Assembly: GCF_009728735.1 (NCBI RefSeq) | Contig: NZ_CP024636.1 | Location: 334,322-398,321, forward strand | Length of the DNA stretch: 64,000 nt | Source: Pantoea phytobeneficialis | GTDB lineage: Bacteria > Pseudomonadota > Gammaproteobacteria > Enterobacterales > Enterobacteriaceae | Reading direction: 5' to 3' | Part shown: one piece after another, positions 1 to 8,451 of the stretch | Layout: every line of letters begins with the position of its first letter | How positions within the stretch are numbered: the first letter of the stretch is position 1 | Program-made: the position numbers and the translations under genes | The notes under the pieces: model-generated | What the model saw: the letters and a program-made list of their open reading frames with translations, nothing else | The model's database searches: none | What the model was told of the DNA's origin: nothing

Positions 1-1
1 T

Positions 2-1102
2 GAAACCGGCGCGGTCGATCAGATTGCTATCCGCATGCTGAAAACCTTCGGGGAAAGCCGCGCGCATTACGCGATGGGCATTGCCGGGTTAATCTGCGCG
101 CTGCCGCTGTTTTTTGAGGTGGCGGTGGTGTTGCTGATCAGCATCGCATTTGCCGTGGCGCGCCGCACCGGCGATAACCTGGTGAAACTGGTGATCCCAT
201 TGTTTGCCGGGGTCGCTGCTTCCGCAGCGTTTCTGCTGCCGGGACCGGCTCCGATGTTGCTGGCGTCACAAATGCATGCTGATTTTGGCTGGATGATTTT
301 GTTGGGCCTGTGCGCAGCAATCCCTGGCATGATTATCGCCGGACCGCTGTTTGGCAACCTGATTGCTAAACGCGTCACCTTCAGCGCCCCGCCGGAAGAC
401 AATCAACCGGATGTGGAAGAGGGCAAGCTGCCGTCGTTTCGCTTCAGTCTGGCGCTGATCCTGTTCCCGCTGCTGTTGGTGGGGCTGAAAACCATCGGTG
501 CGCGCTTCACTACGCCGGATTCACGTCTGTATGAGTGGCTGGAGTTTATTGGTCACCCCTTCACCGCGATTCTGCTGGCCTGTCTGGTGGCGATTTATGG
601 CCTGGCGTACCGTCAGGGCATGGATAAAGAGAGGGTGATGCAGGTCTGCGGCAGCGCGCTGCAACCGGCGGGGATTATCCTGCTGGTGATCGGTGCGGGT
701 GGGGTGTTTAAACAGGTGCTGGTGGATTCCGGCGTCGGTCCGGTACTGGGCCACGCGTTGATTGGCGCGGGTCTGCCGATTGCGCTGGCTTGTTTTATCC
801 TCTCCGGTGCGGTGCGGGTGATTCAGGGTTCAGCCACGGTCGCCTGCCTGACGACGGTTGGCCTGGTGATGCCGGTGATTGAACCGCTGCACTACAGCGG
901 CGCGCAACTGGCGGCGCTGTCGATTTGTATCGGCGGTGGCTCCATCATAATCAGCCACGTCAATGACGCCGGTTTCTGGCTGTTTGGCCGCTTTACCGGC
1001 GCGACGGAAGGTGAAACCCTGAAAACCTGGACGCTGATGGAAACTATCCTCGGCACCACCGGGGCAATTGTCGGGATGATTGCCTTCAGCTTGTTGTCTT
1101 AA
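2..1102 (+). CDS. GntP-family gluconate/H+ symporter, 5' end cut off
   Basis: Inner-membrane permease of the GntP family, which imports gluconate or related sugar acids with protons. The frame is open to the first base of the window, so the N-terminus lies outside; about 366 residues are visible of the family's usual 440 or so. What remains is a chain of hydrophobic segments with the conserved family stretches LPLFFEVAVVLLISIAFAVA, RRTGDNLVKLVIPLFAG and LLPGPAPMLLA near its start, and HVNDAGFWLFGR near the C-terminus. The resemblance to GntT, GntU and IdnT is strong, but I cannot tell them apart from this fragment. A REP-type palindrome follows the stop codon and separates it from convergent yjbB. 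Family call is firm; exact substrate is inference. Confidence 0.9.
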   Translation, partial: ETGAVDQIAIRMLKTFGESRAHYAMGIAGLICALPLFFEVAVVLLISIAFAVARRTGDNLVKLVIPLFAGVAASAAFLLPGPAPMLLASQMHADFGWMILLGLCAAIPGMIIAGPLFGNLIAKRVTFSAPPEDNQPDVEEGKLPSFRFSLALILFPLLLVGLKTIGARFTTPDSRLYEWLEFIGHPFTAILLACLVAIYGLAYRQGMDKERVMQVCGSALQPAGIILLVIGAGGVFKQVLVDSGVGPVLGHALIGAGLPIALACFILSGAVRVIQGSATVACLTTVGLVMPVIEPLHYSGAQLAALSICIGGGSIIISHVNDAGFWLFGRFTGATEGETLKTWTLMETILGTTGAIVGMIAFSLLS

Positions 1103-1124
1103 TTAAAATCACCGAACCGGAACT

Positions 1125-1190
1125 GCGCGATTTATCGCGCAGTTCCGTGCGCGATGCGGGAAAAATCCGCGCGATAAATCGCGCCGCTAC
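1125..1190. repeat. REP-type palindrome pair
   Basis: Two inverted copies of a GC-rich motif: gcgcgatttatcgcgc (1125-1140) and gcgcgataaatcgcgc running into cgctac (1169-1190). The same arms recur at 8873-8941, 21441-21512 and 54261-54307, and flank the tandem array near 43.2-43.8 kb. It sits between two convergent genes, the usual place for such elements. Confidence 0.85.
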
Positions 1191-1207
1191 GCAAGGTGCC
1201 TTGGCTA

Positions 1208-2833
1208 TTATTCATCATCCCTGTCGTCATCCGGCTGTTCCAGCACCGTGTAGGCTACGGCGCAGAACAGCGAATTCAGACGCTTCATATCTCCCAGTAA
1301 TCCCAGATGCAACGAGCTGGTTTCGATACTTTGCACGTTCTGGCGATGCAGACGCTCAACATGGGCATGGGAAAAACGTCGAATCAGAATACGGAAACGA
1401 TGTTTGGAACGGCGCAGACGTTTGGCGCTGGCGACATCGTGGGATAAAAACACCGACAGGCTCAGGCGCAGGTTATTCAGCAACTGCTCCTGCAATGTCT
1501 CCAGCTCCTCCAGCCCCTCCGGTGAGAAGGCACGGCGTGCGGCCAGCGCTTTATCGGCCACATCAGCGCTCATGCGTTCGATAATGTCGCCCGCCTGTTC
1601 CAGGTTAAGCGCCATTTCGATGATCTCCGCCCAGCGGCGCGAATCCTCTTCCGCCAGATCCTCCTTTTGCATACGTGCCAGATAGAGTTTGATGGCGGTG
1701 TACAACACATCAACATCATCATCCAGCCGTCGCACCGCGCGTTCCTCGCGTAGCTCGCCGTGCACCACCTTGCTGAAGGTTTCGACCATCTGCTCAACCA
1801 CATCGCCAATGCGTAACGTCTCACGCGCCGCATTGACCAGCGCCAGCGCGGGGGTATCCAGCGCGCTGCTGTCGAGGTGTTTCGGTTTCAGCACGGTGTC
1901 AGTTTCTGCGTCATCGCTAATCATCCGGCGGCACAGGCGCGCCATCGGATCGGCGAAGGGGACCATCACGATGCAGCGGATCAGGTTGTAGAACACATGG
2001 AAGAAAATGACCAACTCTTCGTCGTTAACTGGCAGCTTATCCAATACGTCTGCCACGGTATTAACGAACGGCAAAATCACGATGCTACCGATAAGTTTAA
2101 ACAGCAGGCTGCCAAGTGCGACACGTTTGCCGGCAGCATTGGAGCCGCTGGCGTTAATCATCGCCAGCAGGCCGCTGCCAAGATTGGCACCAATCACCAG
2201 ACAAAGCGCGACTTTGAAGGAGATCACCCCGGTGGCGGTCAGGGTGGCGGTAATCAACACCGCCGCCAGACTGGAATAACTGATGATGGCGAACACCGCG
2301 CCAATCAAGGCATCCAGCATCACATCACCGGTCAGCGTGGAAAAGATGACCTGTACGCCCGCTGCCTGGGTAATCGGGCGCGCGGCGGCGACAATCAGTT
2401 GCAGCGCCAGCAGGATCAGACCGAGGCCGATGCTGGCTCGTCCCAGTTGACCGAGACGGGTTTGTTTTCGACCGAGGAAAAAGATCACGCCAAACAGGAT
2501 AAACAGCGGCGACAACCACGAAAGATCGAAGGTCAGGATACGTGCCATGACGGCCGTACCGACGTCAGCACCCAGCACCACCACCAGGGCGGGTGTCAGG
2601 CTGACAAGATTCTGCGCGACGAATGAGGTGACCAACATGGTGGTGGCGTTGCTGCTTTGCACCAACGCGGTGACGCCAATCCCGGCGAGAAACGCCATCG
2701 GCTTTTTCTCGACGCTGCGGCTAAGTACCCGACGCAGATCGGCACCATACACACGCATAATGCCGGTACGAACAATGTGTGTGCCCCACACCAACAGGGC
2801 CACGGCAGATAACAGGTTTAACAGGGTTAACAC
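1208..2833 (-). CDS. yjbB: YjbB-type Na+/phosphate cotransporter with PhoU-like tail
   Basis: Inner-membrane protein of 541 residues, close to the roughly 543 of E. coli YjbB. The first 300 or so residues carry the Na/Pi-cotransporter repeats, including the typical VQSSNATTMLVTSFVAQ and GADVGTAVMARI stretches; from about residue 330 a helical PhoU-like domain follows, rich in charged residues. In E. coli YjbB is associated with sodium-dependent phosphate export (family knowledge). The start is GTG at 2833, supported by GGAG about 8 bases upstream and by an N-terminus (MLTLLNLLSAVALLVWG) that matches the family. It lies directly downstream of a transport operon that looks phosphorus-related, on the same strand, 107 bp away. 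Identification is confident. Confidence 0.95.
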   Translation of the reverse strand: MLTLLNLLSAVALLVWGTHIVRTGIMRVYGADLRRVLSRSVEKKPMAFLAGIGVTALVQSSNATTMLVTSFVAQNLVSLTPALVVVLGADVGTAVMARILTFDLSWLSPLFILFGVIFFLGRKQTRLGQLGRASIGLGLILLALQLIVAAARPITQAAGVQVIFSTLTGDVMLDALIGAVFAIISYSSLAAVLITATLTATGVISFKVALCLVIGANLGSGLLAMINASGSNAAGKRVALGSLLFKLIGSIVILPFVNTVADVLDKLPVNDEELVIFFHVFYNLIRCIVMVPFADPMARLCRRMISDDAETDTVLKPKHLDSSALDTPALALVNAARETLRIGDVVEQMVETFSKVVHGELREERAVRRLDDDVDVLYTAIKLYLARMQKEDLAEEDSRRWAEIIEMALNLEQAGDIIERMSADVADKALAARRAFSPEGLEELETLQEQLLNNLRLSLSVFLSHDVASAKRLRRSKHRFRILIRRFSHAHVERLHRQNVQSIETSSLHLGLLGDMKRLNSLFCAVAYTVLEQPDDDRDDE

Positions 2834-2866
2834 GTAAGCTGGCTCCTTTACCGTCAGGCTTTAAAG

Positions 2867-2898
2867 CAGGTTGCCAGCCTGACGGAGAGCGCAACCTG
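2867..2898. other. Inverted repeat between ATPase gene and yjbB
   Basis: CAGGTTGC (2867-2874) and GCAACCTG (2891-2898) form an 8-bp perfect inverted repeat with a 16-base loop. It lies after the stop codon of the ABC ATPase gene and before yjbB, both on the minus strand. It could be a weak terminator or a processing hairpin; there is no clear U-tract, so function is uncertain. Confidence 0.4.
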
Positions 2899-2940
2899 TA
2901 CAAGATATCGTCACGTTGCGTTGCTAATTTTTCCTGTAAT

Positions 2941-3933
2941 TTAAGCGACCTGGCGCAACGTCGACATCTCTAACTGTAGCCCAATCTGCATCCCGGCGGG
3001 GTGTAAATCTGCCACGCTACGGTTCAGAACATCGACCGAAAGTTCCACATTGTGCGCCAGCACACGATAACGGATCACGTTACCCAGCAGGCTGTGGCTG
3101 ATAATGGTGGCCGCAATACCTGACTCTGGCGCACCCATCAGAATCGATTCCGGGCGAATCGCCACCTGACCGGTGAACGTCTGGCCGGTTAACTGCGTTG
3201 CCTGCTCGGCACTCAACAGGTTGTAGTTACCGATAAACCCGGCGGCAAACAGATCGGCCGGTTGAGTATATAGCGCTTCGGCATTGCCGTTTTGCACGAT
3301 TTTTCCACGATTCATCAACACGATGCGATCTGACAGTGTCAGCGCTTCTTCCTGGTCGTGCGTCACGAAGATGGTGGTGAGCTTCAGTTCCTGCTGGATA
3401 TTGCGGATTTGCTCGCGCAGATGGCGGCGAATACGGGCATCAAGCGCCGACAGCGGTTCATCCAGCAGCAGCAGACGTGGCCGCGTCACCAGCGAACGCG
3501 CCAGCGCCACGCGCTGGCACTGGCCGCCTGACAGTTGGTGGGGATAGCGGCGGGCGAAGTCGGTCAGTTCCACCAGCGCCAGCGCTTCCATCACCCGGCT
3601 TTGGATTTCACTTGCCGCCAGTTTTTGCATCTTCAGGCCGAAGGCGACGTTCTTTTCTACCGTCATATTCGGGAACAGGGCATAGCTCTGAAACACCATG
3701 CCGATGGTACGTTTCTGCGGCGGCAACGGCACGATATCCTGGCCCTGCAACAGAATTTGCCCGTTGTCGACCGAGGTCAGCCCGGCAATGCAGCGCAGCA
3801 GCGTTGATTTACCACAGCCGCTTGGGCCGAGCAGGGTGACGAACTCGCCCTCGTCGGCGCTGAAATCGATATTTTCGAAAATGGTGGTTGGGCCGTAGCT
3901 TTTATTCAGCTTTGTAACGTTCAGGTAACTCAT
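2941..3933 (-). CDS. ABC transporter ATP-binding protein (phosphonate/organophosphate-type importer)
   Basis: Cytoplasmic ATPase subunit of an importer, 330 residues. Walker A is GPSGCGKS at residues 36-43, the Q-loop follows near VFQSYALFP, the ABC signature LSGGQ is at 134-138 and Walker B ends in LLLLDEP with D158-E159. A C-terminal domain of about 90 residues resembles the TOBE regulatory domain of the spermidine/iron/2-aminoethylphosphonate ATPase group. It is the last gene of a five-gene minus-strand operon and starts only 2 bases after the upstream permease stop, so translation is probably coupled. The closest group I can name is PhnT-like ATPases, but the substrate is not shown by the sequence. 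Confidence 0.9.
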   Translation of the reverse strand: MSYLNVTKLNKSYGPTTIFENIDFSADEGEFVTLLGPSGCGKSTLLRCIAGLTSVDNGQILLQGQDIVPLPPQKRTIGMVFQSYALFPNMTVEKNVAFGLKMQKLAASEIQSRVMEALALVELTDFARRYPHQLSGGQCQRVALARSLVTRPRLLLLDEPLSALDARIRRHLREQIRNIQQELKLTTIFVTHDQEEALTLSDRIVLMNRGKIVQNGNAEALYTQPADLFAAGFIGNYNLLSAEQATQLTGQTFTGQVAIRPESILMGAPESGIAATIISHSLLGNVIRYRVLAHNVELSVDVLNRSVADLHPAGMQIGLQLEMSTLRQVA

Positions 3934-3935
3934 GG

Positions 3936-4721
3936 TCAGCCTCGTTCAGGATTGAGGGCATTCGCCAGCCAGGTGACCAGCAGGACGACAACAAAATAGG
4001 AGATCACCAGCGCGCTGGTGAAATGGCCGCTGCCGTTGCGCATGTTGTAGAGGTAAACCTGCAAGGTTTCATAGCGGGTGCCGACCAGCAGGTTAGCGAA
4101 TACAAACTCACCTATCAGGAAAGAGAAGGAGAGCAGCACGGCTATAAATACACCTTTGCGCAGGTTCGGCAGCACCACAAACAGCGCTGCCTGCCAGGTG
4201 CTGGCGCCCAGCAGATGCGCGGCATCAATCAACTCTTTCAGGTTGATGGCCTGCATATTGTTGGAGATGGCACGATAGATAAATGGCAGCGCGATGGTGA
4301 AATAACAGCCAATCAGAATCCACGGCGTGCCGGTGAGCATCAGCGGTGATGAGGAGTAAAGCTGCAACAAGCCGACCGATGACACTACCGGCGGTACGGC
4401 GAACGGCATCAGAATCAGCACGTTCATAACCGAGTCCAGCTTCGGAAAGTAGTAAGCGATCACAAACATCGCAGGCAGCACCAGCACTAACGAGAACAAC
4501 AGCGCACCAAAGCAAATCAACAGCGAATGGCCGAGCGCCGTCAGGAAACGACTGTCGCTCCACAGTTCAAAGAACCATTTCAGCGTGTAGCCCTGCGGCA
4601 GAATGGTGTTGCTCCAGTCGGAGGAGAGCGCATACAACAGCGTTGCCAACAGCGGAGCCGCCAGAATCACCAGCAGCAGCCAGACAATCAGGCGATGGTA
4701 AAATTTTTCGACGCGAGACAT
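3936..4721 (-). CDS. ABC transporter permease (second)
   Basis: Inner-membrane permease of 261 residues with about six hydrophobic segments, of the binding-protein-dependent type (BPD_transp_1). The cytoplasmic coupling loop is seen in LIDAAHLLGASTWQAALFVVLPNLRKG, which fits the EAA-x3-G-x9-I-x-LP pattern of importers with A-x3-LGAS in the core. It sits between the other permease (10 bases upstream) and the ATPase (2 bases downstream), so the pair forms a heterodimeric channel. It resembles PhnV-like permeases; substrate unknown. Confidence 0.88.
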   Translation of the reverse strand: MSRVEKFYHRLIVWLLLVILAAPLLATLLYALSSDWSNTILPQGYTLKWFFELWSDSRFLTALGHSLLICFGALLFSLVLVLPAMFVIAYYFPKLDSVMNVLILMPFAVPPVVSSVGLLQLYSSSPLMLTGTPWILIGCYFTIALPFIYRAISNNMQAINLKELIDAAHLLGASTWQAALFVVLPNLRKGVFIAVLLSFSFLIGEFVFANLLVGTRYETLQVYLYNMRNGSGHFTSALVISYFVVVLLVTWLANALNPERG

Positions 4722-4731
4722 GGGCCGCTCC

Positions 4732-5577
4732 TCAGGACGGTTTGGCGTTGAGATAACTGCGGCGCACCAGATACTGCTGCACCACGGTAATCACCGCCAT
4801 CAACAGCACCAACAGCATCGCCAGCGCGCCGCCGGTATTAGGATCCAGCGAAATATCACCCGATACCAGGGCGGCGATACGTACCGGCACCACGTTAAAG
4901 TTGCCAGTGGTGAGCGCATAAATGGTGGCGTAAGCACCAAGGGCGTTGGCGAGCAGAATCACGAAGGTGCCGAGCAGGGCCGGGAACAGAATCGGTAGCC
5001 CGATATGCCACCAGTAGCGCCAGCGGCTGGCACCGAGCAACGCGGCGGATTCCTGCCAGTCCTGACGCAAGCCATCAAAAGCCGGGTAGAGCAGCAAAAT
5101 GCCGAGCGGGATCTGGAACCAGGTGTAGACAATCACCATGCCGTCGCGCGAGAACAGTTTGAAGCTTTCCAGCAAATTGTAATGGCGCAGCAGCAACGTC
5201 AGGCAGCCGTTCAGTCCGAGTAAAATGACAAAGGCAAACGCCAGCGGCACGCCGGCGAAGTTGCTGGTCATATTGGTAAACGACATCAAAAAGCGCTGAA
5301 AGCGTCCACTGCCCATCTGATGCAGTGAGTATCCGGCGACCAGCGCGATTAACAGGCCATAAATACTCGACCAGATCGAGATATCCAGCGACAGGCGAAA
5401 AGCCTGTAAATAGAACGGCGAGGTCAGGATATCGCTGTAGTTATCCAGTCCCCAGCTTTCGTTCATGTCGCTCCAGAAGCTGTTGATGGCGATCCACAGC
5501 AAAGGGGCGAGCTGGAATGCCACCCAGAACAGGGCGAACGGCAGCAACAGTAGTAGCGCCAGGCCCTTACCCTTCAT
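4732..5577 (-). CDS. ABC transporter permease (first)
   Basis: Inner-membrane permease of 281 residues, first of the two channel subunits. The start chosen is ATG at 5577, giving MKGKGLALLLLLPFALFWVA, a plausible first membrane segment; a longer reading to 5706 would add a hydrophilic, cysteine-rich leader that overlaps the upstream gene and has no family look. With this start the gene overlaps the phosphodiesterase gene by 11 bases, suggesting translational coupling. The coupling loop ESAALLGASRWRYWWHIGLPIL is visible near residue 180. It resembles PhnU-type permeases. Confidence 0.87.
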   Translation of the reverse strand: MKGKGLALLLLLPFALFWVAFQLAPLLWIAINSFWSDMNESWGLDNYSDILTSPFYLQAFRLSLDISIWSSIYGLLIALVAGYSLHQMGSGRFQRFLMSFTNMTSNFAGVPLAFAFVILLGLNGCLTLLLRHYNLLESFKLFSRDGMVIVYTWFQIPLGILLLYPAFDGLRQDWQESAALLGASRWRYWWHIGLPILFPALLGTFVILLANALGAYATIYALTTGNFNVVPVRIAALVSGDISLDPNTGGALAMLLVLLMAVITVVQQYLVRRSYLNAKPS

Positions 5578-6385
5578 GACGCGGCTCCGCCAGCAGGTCA
5601 CGGCATACCGGTTTATCATGCTCGACGCCCAACAGGGTGCAGACGATGCCGCACAACTCGGTCTGTCGTGGTTGCAGATCCGGCTGTTTTGAGAAGCCTT
5701 CACCAAACACGAACAGCGGCACGTTGGTTTCCTCCGGCAGAATCCCGCCGTGAGAGCGATCGTCGTTCATGCCGTGGTCGGCGGTGACAATCACCTGGTA
5801 ACCGGCAGCCAACCAGCCTGGCATCCAGTGCGACAGATAACCATCGGCCATGCGCGCACGGTTGCGATACTGTGGTGACGACAGGCTATGTTTGTGCCCG
5901 GCATCGTCAATATTCATCGGGTGGATCAGCATAAAGTCCGGGTCGTGGCGCAGACGCAGGCTTTCGGCATCTTCAAACAGGTGGGAATCCGGATAGCCGT
6001 CGTCCCAGTAAAAGTGCCCATATTGAATGGGCAGGTCAGGCGCGACCGTATGCCGGTCGCGCGCTGCGTTAAACGGGGTCTGATTGTACAGCTCACTCAC
6101 CCAGTGGTACGCCGCAGCTGCGGTGGTTAAACCGGCGGCGCGGGCATAATGGAAGATGCTGCGCTCTTTGCTCAACCGACTGACGCCATTATGAATGATG
6201 CCGCTACGCACCGGCGGGATGCCGGTGAGAATACATTCGTACAGCGGCCGCGACAGCGACGGCAACTCGCAGGTCAGGGTGTAATATTGGCCATTGCCCT
6301 GCGCGCATTCGGCAAACAGGTAACCCATTGCGTGCTGTGCCACCTGATTGCTCAGCCCATCCAGTACCACCAGGATTGTTTTCAT
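5567..6385 (-). CDS. Alkaline-phosphatase-superfamily phosphodiesterase/phosphonoacetate-hydrolase-like enzyme
   Basis: Hydrolase of 272 residues of the nucleotide pyrophosphatase/phosphodiesterase type. All expected metal and catalytic residues can be placed: D9 in VVLDGL, nucleophile T54 in LTGIPP, D160 and H164 in NIDDAGH, D203-H204 in TADHG, and H212. There is no signal peptide, so it should act in the cytoplasm. Lying between the binding-protein gene (10 bases away) and the permease gene (11-base overlap), it probably cleaves the imported compound, for example a phosphodiester or phosphonate. Substrate is inference only; related enzymes include NPP phosphodiesterases and PhnA phosphonoacetate hydrolase. 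It is shorter than those enzymes. Confidence 0.85.
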   Translation of the reverse strand: MKTILVVLDGLSNQVAQHAMGYLFAECAQGNGQYYTLTCELPSLSRPLYECILTGIPPVRSGIIHNGVSRLSKERSIFHYARAAGLTTAAAAYHWVSELYNQTPFNAARDRHTVAPDLPIQYGHFYWDDGYPDSHLFEDAESLRLRHDPDFMLIHPMNIDDAGHKHSLSSPQYRNRARMADGYLSHWMPGWLAAGYQVIVTADHGMNDDRSHGGILPEETNVPLFVFGEGFSKQPDLQPRQTELCGIVCTLLGVEHDKPVCRDLLAEPRHEG

Positions 6386-6395
6386 CCCCTTCTCC

Positions 6396-7457
6396 TTACT
6401 GCTGCATATTGATGATCACGTTCTCTTGCCACAGACGCGGCAGTGCTTTTGACGATTTATCCCAGGCAGCCTGGTCTTTGATCGGTCGGGCATTTTTGTA
6501 CTCAGATTCCGGCAGCAGTTTGGCCTGCACGTCAGCTGGCAGCGTGAGGTATTTGGCACGAATCGGGCGTGCGTAACCTTTTGCCAGGTTAGTCTGACCG
6601 GCATCAGAGAAGATATATTCGCGCGCCAGTTTGGCGGCGTTCGGGTGTTTGGCGTATTTGTTGATGATGGTGGTGTAGCCAGACGTCACGGAACCGTCGG
6701 ATGGGATCACCACTTCATAGCGGTTTTTGTCGATCTGATCGCGGTAGTTCAGACCGTTGAAGTCCCACACCACAGCAACCTGGATTTCGCCTTTCTCAAT
6801 GTTGGCAATTACCGGATCGGTCACGCCGAGACGGCTTTGTTTGGCGAGGTCAGCAAAGAAGTTCAGTGCCGGTTTCAGGTTTTTCTCGTCACCGCCCAGC
6901 GCGTAGTTAGCCGCCAGAACACCGTTGGCAGCCTGAGCAGCCACACCGACGTCACCGATAGTGACCACATACTTACCTTTTTTCAGATCGGCCCAGCTAT
7001 GCGGGACATCTTTCACCTGCTGCTTGTCGACGAGGAACGCGATGGTGCCGGTATAGGCCAGCATCCAGTTGCCTTCTTTATCTTTCGCCCAGTCCGGCAC
7101 CTGATCCCAGTGCGTCGGCTTGTAGGGCTGTGCCAGACCTTTCGCTACCGCGACCGGGCCAAAAGCGGCACCCACGTCACCGATATCGGCGCTGGCATTT
7201 TCTTTTTCGGCGGCAAATTTAGCCAGCTCCTGCGCCGATGACATATCGGTATCGCTGTGCTTCAGGCCATATTTGCTACTGATGTCATTCCAGGTATCTT
7301 TCCAGTTGGCCCAGCTATCTGGCATACCGACGCTGTTGATTTGACCTTCACTGCGCGCGGCTTTTTCCAACGCGGCGAGGTCGTTGTCGGCGGCTTGCGC
7401 GGCTGGCAACGCAAGCAGTACGGCACTGGCTACTACAGAGGCGATTAACGCTTTCAT
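6396..7457 (-). CDS. ABC transporter periplasmic substrate-binding protein
   Basis: Periplasmic receptor of 353 residues and first gene of the importer operon. A clear Sec signal peptide (KALIASVVASAVLLALPAAQA) precedes the mature protein at about residue 24. The remaining sequence has the two-lobed type II binding-protein look, with MPDSWANWKDTWNDI near the start and a hinge region around DVGVAAQAANGVLAANYALG. The start codon is ATG at 7457 and the signal peptide agrees with it. Promoter and operator candidates lie in the 225-bp divergent region shared with the GntR-type regulator. Ligand unknown; phosphorus compounds are suggested by context. Confidence 0.9.
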   Translation of the reverse strand: MKALIASVVASAVLLALPAAQAADNDLAALEKAARSEGQINSVGMPDSWANWKDTWNDISSKYGLKHSDTDMSSAQELAKFAAEKENASADIGDVGAAFGPVAVAKGLAQPYKPTHWDQVPDWAKDKEGNWMLAYTGTIAFLVDKQQVKDVPHSWADLKKGKYVVTIGDVGVAAQAANGVLAANYALGGDEKNLKPALNFFADLAKQSRLGVTDPVIANIEKGEIQVAVVWDFNGLNYRDQIDKNRYEVVIPSDGSVTSGYTTIINKYAKHPNAAKLAREYIFSDAGQTNLAKGYARPIRAKYLTLPADVQAKLLPESEYKNARPIKDQAAWDKSSKALPRLWQENVIINMQQ

Positions 7458-7491
7458 CTCAGTTGCTCCCGGTGTAAGTTGAGGGACATCT

Positions 7492-7503
7492 TGGTCTAGT
7501 CCA
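7492..7503. promoter_or_regulatory. Candidate operator for the UTRA regulator
   Basis: TGGTCTAGTCCA is a 12-bp near palindrome (10 of 12 positions symmetric) about 35 bp upstream of the binding-protein start codon. HutC-type GntR regulators commonly bind short palindromes of this style. A related half-site, gagaccagg, occurs at 7606-7614, close to the regulator. Assignment to this regulator is inference. Confidence 0.5.
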
Positions 7504-7621
7504 GCAAGAACCGAGCCAATTTAGCTGTTGCAGATGAAGGTTTTATGACTAAGGCGGTAAAATGTGGTGTAGAGCGCCGATCCACACAGATGTTCGGAAG
7601 GCATTGAGACCAGGTTTACGT

Positions 7622-7649
7622 TGTCATTAGAATGTCATCGAACTGTCAT
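7622..7649 (+). promoter_or_regulatory. Pho box (PhoB site), three repeats
   Basis: TGTCAT occurs three times at an exact 11-bp spacing, starting at 7622, 7633 and 7644, separated by 5-base AT-leaning spacers. This is the architecture of PhoB binding sites (CTGTCAT direct repeats, 11-bp period). It lies upstream of the UTRA regulator gene and within the divergent control region, so phosphate starvation should affect this locus. Confidence 0.75.
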
Positions 7650-7682
7650 AGTGCAGCTTCGCCCCAAAATGAGGCTTTAAAG

Positions 7683-8381
7683 ATGTTGTCGAAAACGGCA
7701 GATGTCATCGCAGCCGCGCTGCATAGTCGGATTGACGCAGGCGAGTTCACCAGCGGGCGTTTGCCTGCGGAACGCAGCCTGAGCGAACAATATTCCACCA
7801 CGCGTATTACCTTGCGTGAAGCGCTGGGATCGCTGGAGGCACAGGGTGTTATTTACCGTGAATTGCGCCGCGGTTGGTTTCTCGCCCCGCCGAGATTGGT
7901 GTACAACCCGTTGCACCACAGCCATTTCCACGCGATGGCTGCCCAACAGGGGCGGATTGCCAGCACTGAGGTGATTGAAGCGCGTAAAGCGCCGGTGCAG
8001 TCCTCGGTGGCGCATCAACTGCAACTGGCTGAAGGCGATGAGGTTTACCTGATTCGCCGTCTGCGCCGCATTGATGGGCGCGCGGTGCTGTATGTGGAGC
8101 ACTATCTTAACCCACACTATTTTCCGGGCCTGCTTGACGAGGACCTCACCCGTTCCCTGACTGATCTGTATAACCACCGCTATGGCATTCGTTACGGCGG
8201 TGCACGTTTTACTATCCTGCCAGGGCCATTACCCGCCCATGCCGCGCCAGCATTAAATGTCGCCAGCGGCACGCCAGGATTGCTGATTACCCGCACCAAC
8301 CGTGATCAGCACAAACGTGTCATCGACTGCGACTGTGAGTACTGGCGCTATGATGCGCTGTGCGTGGATGTGGATGTCTGA
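7683..8381 (+). CDS. GntR/HutC-family regulator with UTRA domain
   Basis: DNA-binding regulator of 232 residues. A winged-helix GntR domain occupies roughly residues 1-70 (RLPAERSLSEQYSTTRITLREALGSLEAQG), followed by a ligand-binding UTRA domain of about 150 residues ending near the C-terminus. The start at 7683 is preferred: it has TGAGG 10 bases upstream and begins MLSKTADVIAAAL as family members do; an ATG at 7632 lies inside the Pho box and has no ribosome site. It is divergent from the importer operon and most likely controls it. It resembles phosphonate-utilisation regulators (PhnR type), but the inducer cannot be read from sequence. Confidence 0.88.
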   Translation: MLSKTADVIAAALHSRIDAGEFTSGRLPAERSLSEQYSTTRITLREALGSLEAQGVIYRELRRGWFLAPPRLVYNPLHHSHFHAMAAQQGRIASTEVIEARKAPVQSSVAHQLQLAEGDEVYLIRRLRRIDGRAVLYVEHYLNPHYFPGLLDEDLTRSLTDLYNHRYGIRYGGARFTILPGPLPAHAAPALNVASGTPGLLITRTNRDQHKRVIDCDCEYWRYDALCVDVDV

Positions 8382-8387
8382 GCATAT

Positions 8388-8403
8388 TGTGATTTTGATC
8401 ACA
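8388..8403 (+). promoter_or_regulatory. CRP-cAMP site before psiE
   Basis: TGTGA-ttttga-TCACA has both perfect CRP half-sites with the standard 6-bp spacer. It lies 49 bp upstream of psiE. E. coli psiE is known to be controlled by CRP and PhoB, so the site fits. No Pho box is visible in this short interval. Confidence 0.8.
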
Positions 8404-8451
8404 CTACCGCATGATAGCGCCAGAGATAACTCGTTTTATTAAGGCGCAAAA

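Noticed and set aside
1877..2626. 249-residue frame antisense to yjbB
   Set aside because: Gln/His-rich shadow of a conserved gene on the other strand; no ribosome site or family features.
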